Shown in pieces: positions 1 to 11,925 of a DNA stretch of 64,000 nt. The notes under the pieces were generated by a model. It saw only the letters and a list, made by a program, of their open reading frames with translations. It was not told where the DNA came from and ran no database searches. The position numbers and the translations under genes were made by a program. Source of the stretch: Niebla homalea (lineage: Eukaryota > Ascomycota > Lecanoromycetes > Lecanorales > Ramalinaceae). The stretch is from contig JAHGAU010000009.1 of NCBI GenBank assembly GCA_019925105.1, positions 1,426,001 through 1,490,000 of the forward strand. The letters are read 5' to 3'. The stretch's first letter is position 1. Every line of letters starts with the position of its first letter.

Positions 1-111
1 TACTTGCCACGTTAAGTTTTCTGATCACTTGCGACGCGTGCCAGATGTCCTGGCCTTCCCATACAAGCTATCGGCGCCATTCTAAATAGTCTGCATCTTG
101 CGCATGAATAC

Positions 112-1060
112 ATGGCTGATTTTTACCACCAGGTCGTGACGGGGCTCTCAACCCTGCAATCGGCAATATCAGACCTTTCACGTTCCTATCTAGCGCACAC
201 GGAAAACCTTATTGGTAGAGGTTCCGGCACTCTGAATTTTGGCAACGCCCTTGGTGGGGAGAATGGAGGCTTCTTCAGCGCGCGTGGCCCTACGCCTGCA
301 CTCACCACTGAAGCACCCCCGGAAAACAAGAAAAGGAAGCGAGCTCCACACGACAAGAATGCTCCTAAGCGTGCCCTCACGCCATTCTTTCTGTACCTCC
401 AGACTGCTCGTCCCAAAATCGCAGACGAGATGGGCGCAGGACACACGGCCAAGGAGGTTCAAGATGAAGGTGGCAAGAGATGGCGAGAGATGCCCGAGGA
501 CGAGAAAGAGGTAAAGATGGCGAGTCACACCGGGCAGATCGGAGCTAACTGCAGAATGGCAGAAATGGACGGAGCAGTACCAGATCAATTTCGCCCGCTA
601 CAAGGAGCTAATGAAGGCCTACAAGGCCGGCCAAAGCCTTCCTGTCATCAGCGATGGCGATGCCAAGAGACTCTACGAGCAGAACAAACAAGCTGGAACA
701 CTCCCGAGTACAACACAATTGGAGACCGCTCATGTCGCCGAAGAAGAGAGCGAGAGCTCCGAGGATACCTCGTCAGAAGAGGATCTCGATGAGCCGGCTA
801 AGGCTCCGTCACCAGTCCCGGCTGCAAAGAAGCAGCGAGTCGGTAAAGAGAAGAAGAAGTCTGCGGTTGCTGAGCCCGAGCCGGTGCTCGACCCTGCCCT
901 GCGGTCCCCAGAGAAAAAGAAGGGTGGGAAGAAGGCGTCCAAAGCAGCCGAGGTGGCCGCTGAGGCCAGAAGGGCAGCCGCAGAGGCAGCTGCTCCCCCT
1001 CCGAAGGCGGATGAGAAGCAGAAGAAGAAGAAACGCAAGAGTGGCATGACCGACGTTTAG
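112..1060 (+). CDS. HMG-box chromatin protein
   Basis: Two exons, 112-510 and 563-1060, with a 52-nt GT-AG intron (511-562), give a 298-residue protein. The sequence shows a basic KKRKR stretch near residue 73 followed by one HMG box (about 84-154) that starts NAPKRALTPFFLYLQ and ends RYKELMKAYKAG. Splicing restores the usual spacing of box helix 3, which is why I place the intron there; reading through it destroys the helix. The C-terminal half is low complexity: an acidic Ser/Glu run (about 175-195), then Lys/Ala-rich segments ending in a KKKKRKSG tail. HMG boxes bind and bend DNA with little sequence preference, so a nuclear architectural or transcription-associated role is expected. The N-terminal 70 residues are not recognised. 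A specific orthologue cannot be named. Confidence 0.85.
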
Positions 1061-1792
1061 GTTGCTCTTGACAGCATGCAGCTGCAACACAGAGGGGAGA
1101 CTCGTTCGGACTCCTCTGGAGATGCCACCAAGAGCACATGCATCCAAGATTGAAAAATTAAGAATGACTTTGCGTTTGGAGAGATGGAGCCAATGCTAAT
1201 GAGCGCGAGCGTCATATTCAATTGTATCAATTGTCGAGATAGGTTGCAGGCTCATCGATTTCTTAACTGGTGGTGTATGATATATCTATTGTTGTCTAAA
1301 ACTCCTAAGTCGAACATTGATGAAGCATCAAACTTTGTGCCATTGTCCGCGTGTCTGCGTGGCCGTTTGGTAACGACCAACACAAGGTCCTTTTCACGGC
1401 CCTATCCTGTCTACCTATCCTTGCTATCCTACTCGAAGTCACAGCCAGCCCTACCTACCCTGCGATCAAATACCCCCGCTTTGGGGCTTTAATCCAAGTG
1501 CCACGCTTACCATGAATCAGGAATAATATCTTTGATTAGGAGAATGGATCTCGATTCACGATTTGCTCATGGACGCAGCATCCAGGAGCAAAATACAACA
1601 GCAATGGGCGCGCCAAAACTAGAGAACCCTCCATCAATACTTCTAAACTTGAACGTTCTTTCCTCTACAGGCATCATCATACACGCCTGCTCACGTCGCA
1701 GTTTCTTTCCTACCTCGAGCGTCTTTTCCAGGAAATTTTGATAAATTTCCGCTTGTTCGTGGATCGAGCGAAGATTGTTGAGAGACATAGAA
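1061..1792. other. Intergenic region before urease
   Basis: About 730 nt between the HMG-box stop and the urease start. Short open frames on both strands lack conserved motifs and plausible splicing. I see no RNA gene or repeat. It presumably holds the HMG gene 3' end and the urease promoter. Confidence 0.5.
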
Positions 1793-4701
1793 ATGCATCT
1801 TATACCTAAAGAGGTGCGTCCTTCTACCGAGTCCAAAACTTGCGTCTTGAACGAACATCTTGTAGATTGACAAACTCGTTACTTCCCAATTGGGTTTCCT
1901 CGCCCAGCGCAGGCTTGCGAGAGGACTGAAATTGAACCATGCAGAGGCTACAGTATGCATTTGCTGCGTCGCTTATTTGAGCCCACTGAGTAAGTCACTG
2001 ACGCTCTCTAGGCTCTGATCGCAAGCAACTTGCAAGAGGTCAGTCCAGGCTCCTGAATGCTTGCAGCCAAAGGTCTTGGATAAACCTTTCGCAGCTCATC
2101 CGTGATGGCAACCACTCGGTCGCGGACCTCATGTCCATTGGCAAGACGATGCTTGGGAGACGCCACGTGCTCCCTTCTGTTGTTTCTACTCTCTCCGAAT
2201 TGATGGTTGAAGGCACTTTCCCCTCAGGAACCTATCTCGTAACAGTACATCACCCGGTCAGCTCCGACGACGGCGATCTTGACAAAGCGCTCTACGGTAG
2301 TTTTCTGCCAGTACCATCCAAGGATGTGTTCGAGCTACCGGCACCTCAGGCCTACGAGGTTGCCAACATGCCAGGCGCTGTCTTGCCGTCCAAGGAGGGA
2401 ATGATCGCGCTCCACGAAGGCCGTCGGAGAATCCGCTTGAAAGTCACAAGCAAAGGTGACCGACCCATCCAGGTATGTAAACGATCCACGTCTCCTCCCC
2501 ATATTGAGAGTGTGTGCAAAGATTGGTTCCCATTACCACTTGATCGAGGTCAATCCCCAGTTAGAATTTGATCGATTGAAAGCTTATGGGTATATCCTCG
2601 ATATTGCTGCCGGGACCTCAGTACGCTTTGAACCCGGAGATACGAAGACAGTCATTTGCGTGGAGATTGGGGGCAAGCGAACGATCTCTGGCGGAAACGA
2701 GATTGCATCCGGACCAGTGGATTTGTCCAGATCAGATGAGATCGTACACAAATTCCGTAGAGAGGGTTTTGCGCACAAGGCAGAACCCTCGAGCAGCAGC
2801 GCTGTCATTGAAGGCTCAACAATGACTCGTGAATCCTATTGTGGTATGTTCGGACCGACCGTGGGAGATCGGGTCCGACTAGGAACCACCGATCTGTGGA
2901 TCAGAGTTGAGCAGGACCTTGTGGGTTATGGCGATGAATGTAAGTTTGGAGGAGGCAAAACGCTCCGAGAAGGCATGGGTCAGGCTAGTGGTCGCCCCAA
3001 CGCCGATGTCTTGGATACAATCATCTCGAATGCATTGATAGTAGACTGGACAGGCATCATCAAAGCCGACGTTGGAATCAAAGATGGGGTCATTGCCGGC
3101 ATCGGCAAGGCCGGAAATCCTGACATGATGGATGGCGTCGACACCTCAATGATCGTAGGATCTTGCACAGATGTGATCGCCGGTGAGGGAAAGATCCTCA
3201 CTGCAGGTGGACTCGACACGCACATCCATTTCATCTGTCCCCAGCAAGCCTATGAAGCAGTGGCAGCGGGCATTACAACTATGCTGGGAGGTGGCACTGG
3301 CCCCAGCACGGGGACAAATGCCACTACTTGCACCCCGGGTAAGACTCATCTACGGCAGATGCTTCAGGCATGCGATGAGCTGCCGATCAATTTCGGAATC
3401 ACTGGCAAGGGTAGTGACAGTAGTCCCGGAGCCTTGCAAGAGCAATGTATGGCAGGCGCGGCAGGCTTGAAGCTACATGAAGATTGGGGCTGTACTCCGG
3501 CCGCGATTGACACATGCCTCAACGTCTGTGATGAATACGATGTGCAATGTCTCATTCACACGGATACCCTCAATGAGTCTGGCTTTGTCGAGCAAACCAT
3601 CAAGGCATTCAAAGACCGCACTATACACACTTATCATACTGAAGGTGCAGGAGGAGGTCATGCTCCTGACATTATTTCTGTTGTCGAGCATGGCAACGTG
3701 CTTCCGAGCAGTACAAACCCGACTCGACCGTACACACAGAACACGCTCGACGAGCACTTGGACATGTTGATGGTGTGCCACCATTTGTCTAAGGACATCC
3801 CGGAAGACATCGCGTTCGCCGAATCAAGGATTCGTGCAGAAACCATCGCTGCGGAGGATGTGCTGCATGATCTTGGCGCCATCAGCATGATGTCTTCGGA
3901 CTCTCAGGCCATGGGCCGTTGTGGTGAAGTCATCCTTCGGACTTGGAATACAGCCCACAAGAACAAAGTCCAGCGCGGGTCGTTGAGCGAAGACGAGGGT
4001 ACTGACGCGGATAACTTCAGGGTCAAGAGATACATCAGTAAATACACCATCAACCCTGCGATTGCCCAGGGTATGAGCCACGTGCTGGGGAGCGTTGAGG
4101 TGGGCAAGCTAGCCGATCTGGTTCTTTGGACGCCTGCGAATTTCGGTACGAAGCCTACAATGGTCATCAAGGGTGGAATGATATCCCAAATGCAAATGGT
4201 AGAGACTCAGATTGCTGCCTTCAACCAACTTCCAAGACTAAAAACTCACTGCAGGGTGATCCAAACGCTTCTATTCCCATGGTCGAACCGATCATTATGC
4301 GCCCCATGTTTTCGGTATGTATCTGCCTGCCTCAATTTCATGTTACAAGAGAAGTGCATCGTAATTGACAACATGGAAGACTTTTGTACCAAATACCTCC
4401 ATTACATTTGTATCGCAGGCTTCCATCGATAACAGGATCATAGATACGTATGGCCTGAGAAAGCGAGTCGAGGCAGTCAAAGGGTGCCGAACCGTGGGCA
4501 AGAAGGATATGAAGTTTAATGACTCCATGCCAAAGATGAAGGTTGATCCGGAGACATACGTAAGCAGCCCGGCTTTCTCGTGATAAGTGATTGAGCTAAA
4601 GAGTACTGACAACGCTAAAGGTCGTTGAGGCCGATGGGATGGTCTGCAAGGCAGATCCAATGGCAACGCTGCCACTGGCCCAAACGTATTATGTATATTG
4701 A
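1793..4701 (+). CDS. ureA: Urease (urea amidohydrolase)
   Basis: Eight exons (1793-1813, 1866-1952, 2012-2038, 2095-2472, 2522-4198, 4255-4314, 4419-4559, 4621-4701) join in frame to 823 residues, the size of single-chain fungal and plant ureases, in which the bacterial gamma, beta and alpha subunits are fused. Exon 1 codes only MHLIPKE; exon 2 contains [13 protein letters not shown]; exon 4 contains [15 protein letters not shown]. The nickel site is intact: HIH near residues 405-407, the lysine carbamylated in the family (KLHEDWG, about 488), the HTDTLNESG histidine, the CHHL mobile-flap histidine and SSDSQAMGR. The enzyme hydrolyses urea to ammonia and carbamate in the cytosol and needs accessory proteins for nickel loading; none of these is in the window. 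The C-terminal exons matter because the long central frame runs through the intron at 4199 and ends wrongly at 4432. Confidence 0.97.
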
Positions 4702-4779
4702 TAATAGGTAGTGGAAGTGGTACTGCTGAGTGCGATGGGATCGATCTTCGAAGTTTTGGTTTTCGACTTTCATTTACAC

Positions 4780-4785
4780 AATAAA
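4780..4785 (+). terminator. Possible urease polyadenylation signal
   Basis: AATAAA lies 78 nt after the urease stop codon, followed by an A-rich run. The tail-to-tail SNM1-like gene ends at 4978, so both 3' ends must fall within this 276-nt gap. Confidence 0.45.
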
Positions 4786-4977
4786 AAAAATTATGTACAT
4801 GGTCGCTTAGAGTACGCCTTGGGATCTCTGCTTATTGGCTCGTGGTGTGTGGTCCCTCTCACAAAGTGCTTTCCGTATTCGTACAAAAGCGTGGACGCTT
4901 TCTTGAGAATGGACACGGACGATTGGTCCATGGTTCCATTGACCTTGCATAGCGAGAAGGACTCCCAGTTGTTTTGC

Positions 4978-7671
4978 TTACAGTTCGAGATCGTTAGAGC
5001 GCTTGGCACAGTAGATCGCTGTCCTCTCTGTGTCTGTACCCAAGTCGCGAGAGCTTTTCGCTGCTTGATAAGCCTCTTTCCTCCGACAAAGCGCTATGGC
5101 CCCCACTGTGCCGAGCGATGATGCTTGGGAATCGAAGGCTGCATCGGACAGCGAGAGGGTGCTGCTCTGACTCTCAGCAGCAAGTACCGCCGAATGACTT
5201 GAATCTTCAGCTGCTTGGGGCAACTGGTTTTCTTTCGCCGCATTGGCCAGTTCTTTAGCTTCGTCATCGTATATTTCTATGGGTGACTGAGGAGTCCCCA
5301 AGAAGCTTCGGGAGCTCGTATTCCGCAAATGGTGATGCTCGCTGTTCTGATTAGGGCTATCTTGCTTCCGCTTCGTCTTCGAGGGCCGTTTATATGGACC
5401 GGCAGTATTTTCGTGAGACTGCCGAGCTTCACCAAGAACATCTAGGAGGTTTTCACGGACATCCCTTAGGTTTCTCGTCGGTGAAGGGGGAAGTGACCTT
5501 GGCTTATCGATTGACTGGCATGCGCCAGCACCTGCAACGTCCACTGGCAATGGTTCTTCTGTGAGGCGTGTGAGCGTCTGTGACTATGCGATGAACCCAT
5601 ATTTGCAGCACCCACCGAAATCATCATGGCCACGTATACATCCACCCCCTTCAGCCGCTGTGGCGGACCCTCTGCGCCGTTTTTGGCCCTGCACAAGTTG
5701 GTCCTCACGTTGAAGAAGGCGCATTTCCAGATCATATGCGAAAACCGCGCCGGCGCAAAACCTCCCAAAAAGGTTTCGTACATGGGCGCCACTTGACCAA
5801 ACCTCGTTCTCTGTGGTGCATGGATAAATGTCTTCAGGTCGCAATTTCTCAACCAGGTGGCACAGCTCGTTATAGGAGGAGTGTCGAGAATAGGGGAACA
5901 CCTACGGAGGCGAGCATGTGAGCTATGCAAAATCACCCTTGACCAAACAGCGCAGTACTCACAATCCTCTTCGGGAGTGCTTCATTTGGCATCTCGTGGT
6001 TTGCACCCAGTCCTAGGTGGCTGCTGCCTTTAAGTCCTGGACTTGCCAGATTGCGCACTAGATCTGACAACTTCATGTTTTCCCCACCAAAGAAGTTGCC
6101 GTTTTTGACTTTGAGAGTATTACCGAAGGCTGAAGCAGTCCGTATAGTCTCGATCGCCGCCGCTTGTAGCCTAGGATTGGAGATGGTTGTCTTACATATG
6201 TAAATGAGCCTCTCCACGGCTCTCTCATCAGACGTGTCTATCTCGTGGGTTGGAATAAGATCTGTGCCTCCACCCCCAGCCCCTAATTCTGGAACGACCT
6301 CCCCGACCGGGCTGCGATTGATGATGGGAACAATGAACACAGTATCATGCGAGCGTAAAGCCGGGCATTCGGTACCGTGCTCACAGGAGTGCAGGCGGAC
6401 TGTATGGTCTGAAGTGAGGCATCCAGGTTTCAAGTGGTTGCCGCATTGGAAGCCAACGAGCGCAGAACTTTCAAAACTGGGATTGCTGAGGCCACCACTG
6501 CATTGGAGAGCTTTGTAAAGAGTACATTTGTAATCGTCAACGTGGATCTGAATGAAGCTCAGTCAATTCTGGGAGTCATTGTTCCTCGTGGCTGACACAC
6601 CTGCGAGTTTAAAGCGTTCGAAAGCGCGATCCACACATCTTCGTAACCTAATTCGGACAATTCAGAGTCAGCATAACATAGCAGATGTTCCTAATAACGC
6701 TAAAGATATATTGCACAACGTTGACAATTCCTATTTGGATAGTTCATGAAGAACCAGTAAGTTGTGAAACCATATAAAGGCTCTTAGTAACGCTATAGTT
6801 ATATCGTGTAGAAAAGATAAACTGGATCATCACCTATCGCGAGTTGTAAAACCACTGACCTAAGGTCCAGGCGTGAAAATGGAAGACTGTGTTCGACGGG
6901 TATTTCGCAGTCTTCTGTAGTAGCTCCGCAAGACCCTCTGCTTTGGTGGGAAAATCTCGATAAGATTCGTGTTTTGCGGCAAAAGTTGTATCCAAATAGA
7001 CCTTGTCAAGTCGCTTAAGCCGTTGTGTGAACGGAATGATCACTGGGTTTCTGAGAAGACTCTCGACCCACCAGGGTTCGGATCTGATATCACCCGTATA
7101 GAGGATGGCTTTAACACTGTCCTGGATCAAGAACATAACAGCTCCGCTGCAGTGATTGGCGTCCAGCAAGGTTACTCGGATTGAATAATGTGGCTTCAAT
7201 TCAATATGGGTGGGTGTGTTGAGGGGTATAGTCACAAGCACCTTTCTCAAGTGTTTGTAGTGCTGTTGTCTCCTTTCCAAAATGCCTTTTGCAGAGTTCA
7301 TGCGGCTGGAATATCTTTCCAATCGAAGGAGAAGCTAAAGATGAATTAAGCAACTGGGACTGAAGACACGTAACTTGTAGAGGACAGGCCTACCTGACGA
7401 GTAGCTGGGGAACAATAGATGAATGGGGACTGATAGGACTCAAGCCCAACCAGATGGTCGGTATGCACATGACTTAGGAAACATGCCAAAGGAGCTCTTC
7501 GTCCGGCGCACCTGAAGTTATCAACTTGGCTTATCTAAGCTGTCATCACCTTTCAACGAGACAGTGGACCTCACTTGCAATGTCTGGAAACTCTTTTCAA
7601 GAGAAGTCAGTATAGCAGTTGGCTGGGGTATCTGACACCTTACCGTCCACGATCCCTTTGAAGGTTGACAT
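4978..7671 (-). CDS. DNA repair metallo-beta-lactamase (SNM1/Artemis family)
   Basis: Eight exons on the minus strand (7671-7644, 7592-7550, 7511-7394, 7334-6860, 6647-6601, 6547-5963, 5901-5616, 5558-4978) close in frame to 720 residues. The start MSTFKGIVD and the metal-binding SHVHTDHL motif (about residues 37-44) mark the metallo-beta-lactamase fold. DANHCSGAVMFLI, YTGDIRSEPW, LDTTF and HFHAWTLGYEDVW follow in the order typical of the beta-CASP nucleases of the Pso2/SNM1/Artemis group. These are 5' exonucleases or hairpin endonucleases for crosslink repair and end processing. The C-terminal 200 residues are low complexity and end CAKRSNDLEL. The intron between exons 2 and 3 would be only 38 nt and the residues around it match the family poorly, so that junction is uncertain. 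The exon 4-5 intron (212 nt) is unusually long and AT-rich. Which of PSO2 or Artemis is the closer relative is not settled. Confidence 0.88.
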
Positions 7672-8867
7672 CCTGTAGATAGTGGGTGTGGTGAGCCGCA
7701 GACGCCACTAACGAGTGGGATGATCATATATAGCGGCTGCAAACCGTTTGAGAGGATTTCCAGTCATCCATCGAGTTCCTCGTAGCAAGTAGCAAGGAAC
7801 ATAAGACCTGACACCGGGAAGTCTGATGCAAGCACCCGGCCAAATGTTGGCGAAATATGTGGATGGCTGAGAGCCATTGTTAGTCACGTAATGGCAGGGG
7901 CTTGGATGGCTAGAATCGGTGTTATCTTCTTGGAAAACAATGCCACTCCTACTGCACGATCACTTGTACTCTGTCTGATCCGTTTGTTACTCCGCTCAAC
8001 GCGTGGTGTTCTCCCTGGGACAGCCTGCATACCATACCTTACCATAGAGCAATCATCCGTAGCGTTGTCGCGGCTCCGAAATCTGATGCAAAAACACGCG
8101 TACGGTCGTACCGTCGTCGGAAGCACCCCTGGGGAGGTAATGTGCTCTGGGTACCTACCTACCTCCTTTGGAGGGTCTGGCCCCTGGCACTGTGAGATTA
8201 GGAGGTACGTTACCTTCCCGCTGTACAGGCCACAAGGGCTTGTTGACCAAATTCCCTAGGGGCTCCCCCATGCCAAATCGGGAGTCCAATTTGTATGACT
8301 AATGGAATGCACTCTGCACCTCCTGACCCTTTGACCGCTAGGGAAGTAAGATCATCCACCTCCAGCGCTCCAACAGGTTCATATGATCCGCCGAAACGGA
8401 CAGCTCTACAAATAAGTAGTATCTCACGTGTCATCTTCTGACCATGTCTTAGTCCTATCTCAGCCGTCCTGCCTGGACCCCACGACAGCTGCCAATCTCC
8501 CCCATTCCCACTCTCGAAACCACCACCCATGGCATTGGCATTCTACAGTACCTGTTGAAATCATACTCATCTGCTCTCTGCCTTACGAAAGCCATTCACT
8601 CTGGAAAGGCTTTTGTTTGGCTAAGACTGGATCAACAGCGGACATTCATCGCTCTCCAAGTCAAGTTGCTTGTCTTCACCATTCTCGACCCAAGACCTGA
8701 CGATCGATCCTCCAGCCCACGCGAAGGTGTGATGTGGCTCTAGTCCCTCGCAGGAGCCTCACTCCCAACCGCGTCCGGTAATCTCTATCGCCGACGAATC
8801 CTTGTGCTGCTTTTCCGGGCACGTCCACAGACGTGGTGGGGGCTGATCCCTCTACGATCAGTACACA
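7672..8867. other. Divergent intergenic region
   Basis: About 1.2 kb between the SNM1-like start and the start at 8868. Open frames at 7891-8259 and 8428-8700 are short, show no family motifs and no convincing splice partners. Pyrimidine-rich stretches after 8430 resemble a fungal 5' leader of the next gene. No RNA gene seen. Confidence 0.5.
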
Positions 8868-9842
8868 ATGCAGAAACCAGAGATATGGAAGCTTGTACTA
8901 GCTCATTTGATGTCGTCCAAAAAGGAACTCACTCTGTCCGATTGGCGCACATACATCACTCAATACCTTCTGCCAGAAGTTAAGCTGGAAAGTACGCGCT
9001 TTTTTGGGGGCATTGATGATCAAGAGTCTCGCTATCCTGGTCTCGACTACGCGAATCACGCACACCGTCTTCGCTTGAGCTCCTTTCACCATCATGCCAG
9101 TCTGTTTAAGGCGTTCGATAAGCTCAGGCTGACCGAGAATGAGATATACATGCTTTGCAAGTGGCATGGAACCAGGAGAGCAAAGGACGAGCACGAGAGA
9201 AATCGCCAAACCAGGATACTGGACACTACTTGGGCTGGCGTTCACCCTTACCGGCTTTCGGAACCCACCGTCACTGTACCATATGACAACGATTGGGTAG
9301 GCGGCAACAGCGAAGCAAGACCGCGATCAGAGGGCAATGTGCGAGGAGGCGCAGATGAAGACATGGCAGACTCAGAAGACGAACGGAGCTATGGCATGGA
9401 CGAGGACGAGGATCTGTCCGAGGAAGAAAGCGAGGACGAACTGCAGCAAAGCATAGGGGTAGAACTCAATCAGAGGCTTGTGGCGAGCGCTGAAGCCAAT
9501 GCAGAGGCACGCGCACGGGGTGAGCAGGTTATCACAGATGCCGAATGGGAGCAATGGCTGAAGGAAGCCGCCGAGAGAGGAGAGGCCCCCAGTGCCTTTC
9601 CCTCCGGTCTTCCCAGCGCCATGCTTGATCAGACATCACTACCCTGGGGGCCTGAGGTGCAAAACATCTTAGGTGTAAACATCGGGCTGTCCAACACGAC
9701 CTCTCAAGCTCAACCGGCTGCTTCACATCCATCAGCCTCACAAGATCCTCAACCTTCCGTGTCCCTCCTACACACGGTTCTGAGCCAACCAGAAATGGAA
9801 GCCTCCACTACGGGTTCAGGGTCCACAATCCAAGGACATTGA
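8868..9842 (+). CDS. Conserved fungal protein of unknown function, acidic
   Basis: An uninterrupted ATG frame of 324 residues. The N-terminal 130 residues look folded and have the feel of a conserved fungal family (WKLVLAHLMSSKKELTLSDW, LRLTENEIYMLCKWHGTRRAKDEHER), but I cannot name it. A strongly acidic segment follows (about 160-195, runs of Asp/Glu with Ser). Next comes a short helix-rich block (NAEARARGEQVITDAEWEQWLKEAAERGE has the pattern), and then a Ser/Gln/Pro-rich disordered tail. No signal peptide or membrane segment is visible. Acidic and disordered parts together suggest a nuclear or scaffold protein, which is inference only. Frame integrity over nearly 1 kb and consistent codon use support it being real. 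Confidence 0.8.
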   Translation: MQKPEIWKLVLAHLMSSKKELTLSDWRTYITQYLLPEVKLESTRFFGGIDDQESRYPGLDYANHAHRLRLSSFHHHASLFKAFDKLRLTENEIYMLCKWHGTRRAKDEHERNRQTRILDTTWAGVHPYRLSEPTVTVPYDNDWVGGNSEARPRSEGNVRGGADEDMADSEDERSYGMDEDEDLSEEESEDELQQSIGVELNQRLVASAEANAEARARGEQVITDAEWEQWLKEAAERGEAPSAFPSGLPSAMLDQTSLPWGPEVQNILGVNIGLSNTTSQAQPAASHPSASQDPQPSVSLLHTVLSQPEMEASTTGSGSTIQGH

Positions 9843-10234
9843 AGACCCCTGGGGACCTCTAAAACTACATGCACTACTCCTTATAACGATTGCATGATTA
9901 TGACATTGGCGCAATACCCCTACAATATCCGAGTTTTGGTAGATAATACGAAGGGTCTTCCTCTGCTTCTCGAACATCCACAAGCAAGCAAGCAGGAAGA
10001 TGGCACGTCATTCAGTAACGCGGAGCTGGACGAGCTTAAGATCGCGATTCATCGGACGTATTGGTCTTTGCTCGACAGACAATACAATCCACAGACAGTC
10101 GACGTAGTGTATCTTGAGCGAGGCCTGGTAGATTTGCATAATGATAGATCGAGGTTCATCAGTAGGAAACGTTAGCGCTTCCCCTGCCCTCCTATGAGTC
10201 CAGAATGAGGCAGTCATAGCAAGGCAGCGAGCCG
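9843..10234. other. Gap with one small open frame
   Basis: Between the acidic protein and the convergent oxygenase-like gene. It includes an ATG frame at 9894-10175 coding 93 residues (begins MIMTLAQYPYN, ends SRFISRKR). It matches nothing I recognise and could equally be 3' untranslated sequence; I do not call it a gene. Confidence 0.35.
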
Positions 10235-11654
10235 TCACACGAACCTCTCCATAACTTGCTTGCTGAATTCCCCAAAAGTTGTACCCTGTAATGGATCCAC
10301 GATGTCCTCCAAATTAGGCTGCGTAAACACAGCCAACGTATTTCTTGCGACAGCAGTACCGCCAAGGCTGTCATTGGCTCCAGCCTTTACAAAATGTGGA
10401 ACTGCTCTGAATTGGCCTCCAGTGATAACTTGCAACGCCTCTCCAGTCTGAAAGGCCAAACAATCTGGAGGAATGGAGACCTTGACGACGGTAGAATCAC
10501 GAGCCTGAATATATAGTCCGGTCGAAACATCCGGAGGCTGTGCGAGAGAGCACAGAGGAGTCACATCTCCTGCCACACGACTTGTTAAACGTTCCTGTGA
10601 TTCATCCACGTACATTGGGGCTGTCAACCCTGTCAAGCATCCATGATCAATATGAGTTGCACACCAGGAGTCGGGCGAAGAATCTTGAGTCCGAGACGGA
10701 GTATCAGGACAATCATGTTTGTCACAATTGTCCACTGGCTTTGACGGGAAATAGTGCAGGAGACGAGCTTTCGTAATTATGGAGGACTGGACCACGCGCT
10801 CTAAGTAACCAGCTTTGTAGTCCTGGATGTTGGCTTCAGCATATCTGTCAAGCTGTCTTGCCACCAGTACCGCTGTGTCTATTATTGCACTACACAGTTC
10901 CTCAAACGTTGACTTGAAGCCGGGTAGACTCTCTTCATTTGGCCAGATATTTGGCGCTGTGAACTCGGGAAATCTCTCGGACAAAGGGTGAGCTTTTTTT
11001 GAGAGATCTTGACCCTTATAGAAGGCACAATTGACATAGTATGATCCTTTCCGAGTATCATAGTGGCCGGTCTTTACTACACAATCAATCTGCATTCAGT
11101 ATTGCTCTGTTGAGTTTGATTCAGGGGTCTCAGGACATGTCTCTACACAATTGCTGCTTCATTCGATGCAGTCTGAAATCATTGGTTAGGAGGGACATCT
11201 GCTTTGACATTACGTACACTTTTCTTGGCCATGGGACCATCCACTTAGATAACGAGAAGCAGGGGAGACAAGAGCCTCTGTAAGGGGTAAATTTATTGAG
11301 CCACAACGCCTCGACGGCAAGAAAACGAACAATATCGTTTGAACATGTTTGACTCAGACCCTACTTACCAAGTTCATCGGATGGTAGGTTGGCGAGATAC
11401 GAAGCGTAAGAAAGCAGGCGCTCCCGTAGATTCGCAAAGTGGGAAGGCAGGTCTTTCACAATCAGGATCCCCAGTGATGAGGATCCAAACGCTTCTTCTA
11501 GAGTGTTGAAAGCAACGCGCGCTAGATGGGCAAGATGGGGTCCATAAGGTCAAACTCGAAAGTCAGGGAGAGAAGGATGGCAAGACTGACATTGCCTCAA
11601 ATCATCTAAACTCACTGTGACTGCATCTCGAGAAGTCGTATGTAGGGTCTGCAT
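10235..11654 (-). CDS. 2-oxoglutarate/Fe(II) oxygenase-like (isopenicillin N synthase fold)
   Basis: Four minus-strand exons (11654-11591, 11521-11369, 11277-11218, 11076-10235) give 372 residues. The joins restore DAVTVSLDDLRQ, LGILIVKDLPSHFANLRERLLSYASYLANLP, SRYLSGWSHGQEKLKTGHYDTRKGS-type sequence and NIWPNEESLPGFKSTFEELC. The HxD iron ligand pair is in THIDHGCLTGL, a distal histidine in AVPHFVKAG and the co-substrate arginine/serine region in ARNTLAVF. This order is that of clavaminate-synthase-like and isopenicillin N synthase-like dioxygenases. Many fungal members are intracellular and have no known substrate, and I infer none here. The last intron uses donor GTACGT and an acceptor ending GTGTAG; the more obvious acceptor at 11090 breaks the frame. 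Confidence 0.82.
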
Positions 11655-11925
11655 AATTGATCATGGAGCCGGGAAGTTTGCAAGTCGATGTTGCCAATTC
11701 GAGCTCTCGATAATGAAGAGATGGCAAATCCACTTAGATATGCCTTCGAAATGCAATGCACATATTGATATCAATACGGCAGCGTTACGAAGATGCCCCC
11801 TTTCCTGTTCCAGCAAGCTCTCTGCCCTCGAGAGTTTCCTACCTTAGTTTCGTAATATTACAATGGGTGGTACTTCTTGTCTACTCTGAATCCACTTGTA
11901 TGTACTTTCCGATATTTCTCATACG

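Noticed and set aside
9894..10175. 93-codon ATG frame after the acidic protein
   Set aside because: No recognised similarity and located where a 3' untranslated region is expected.
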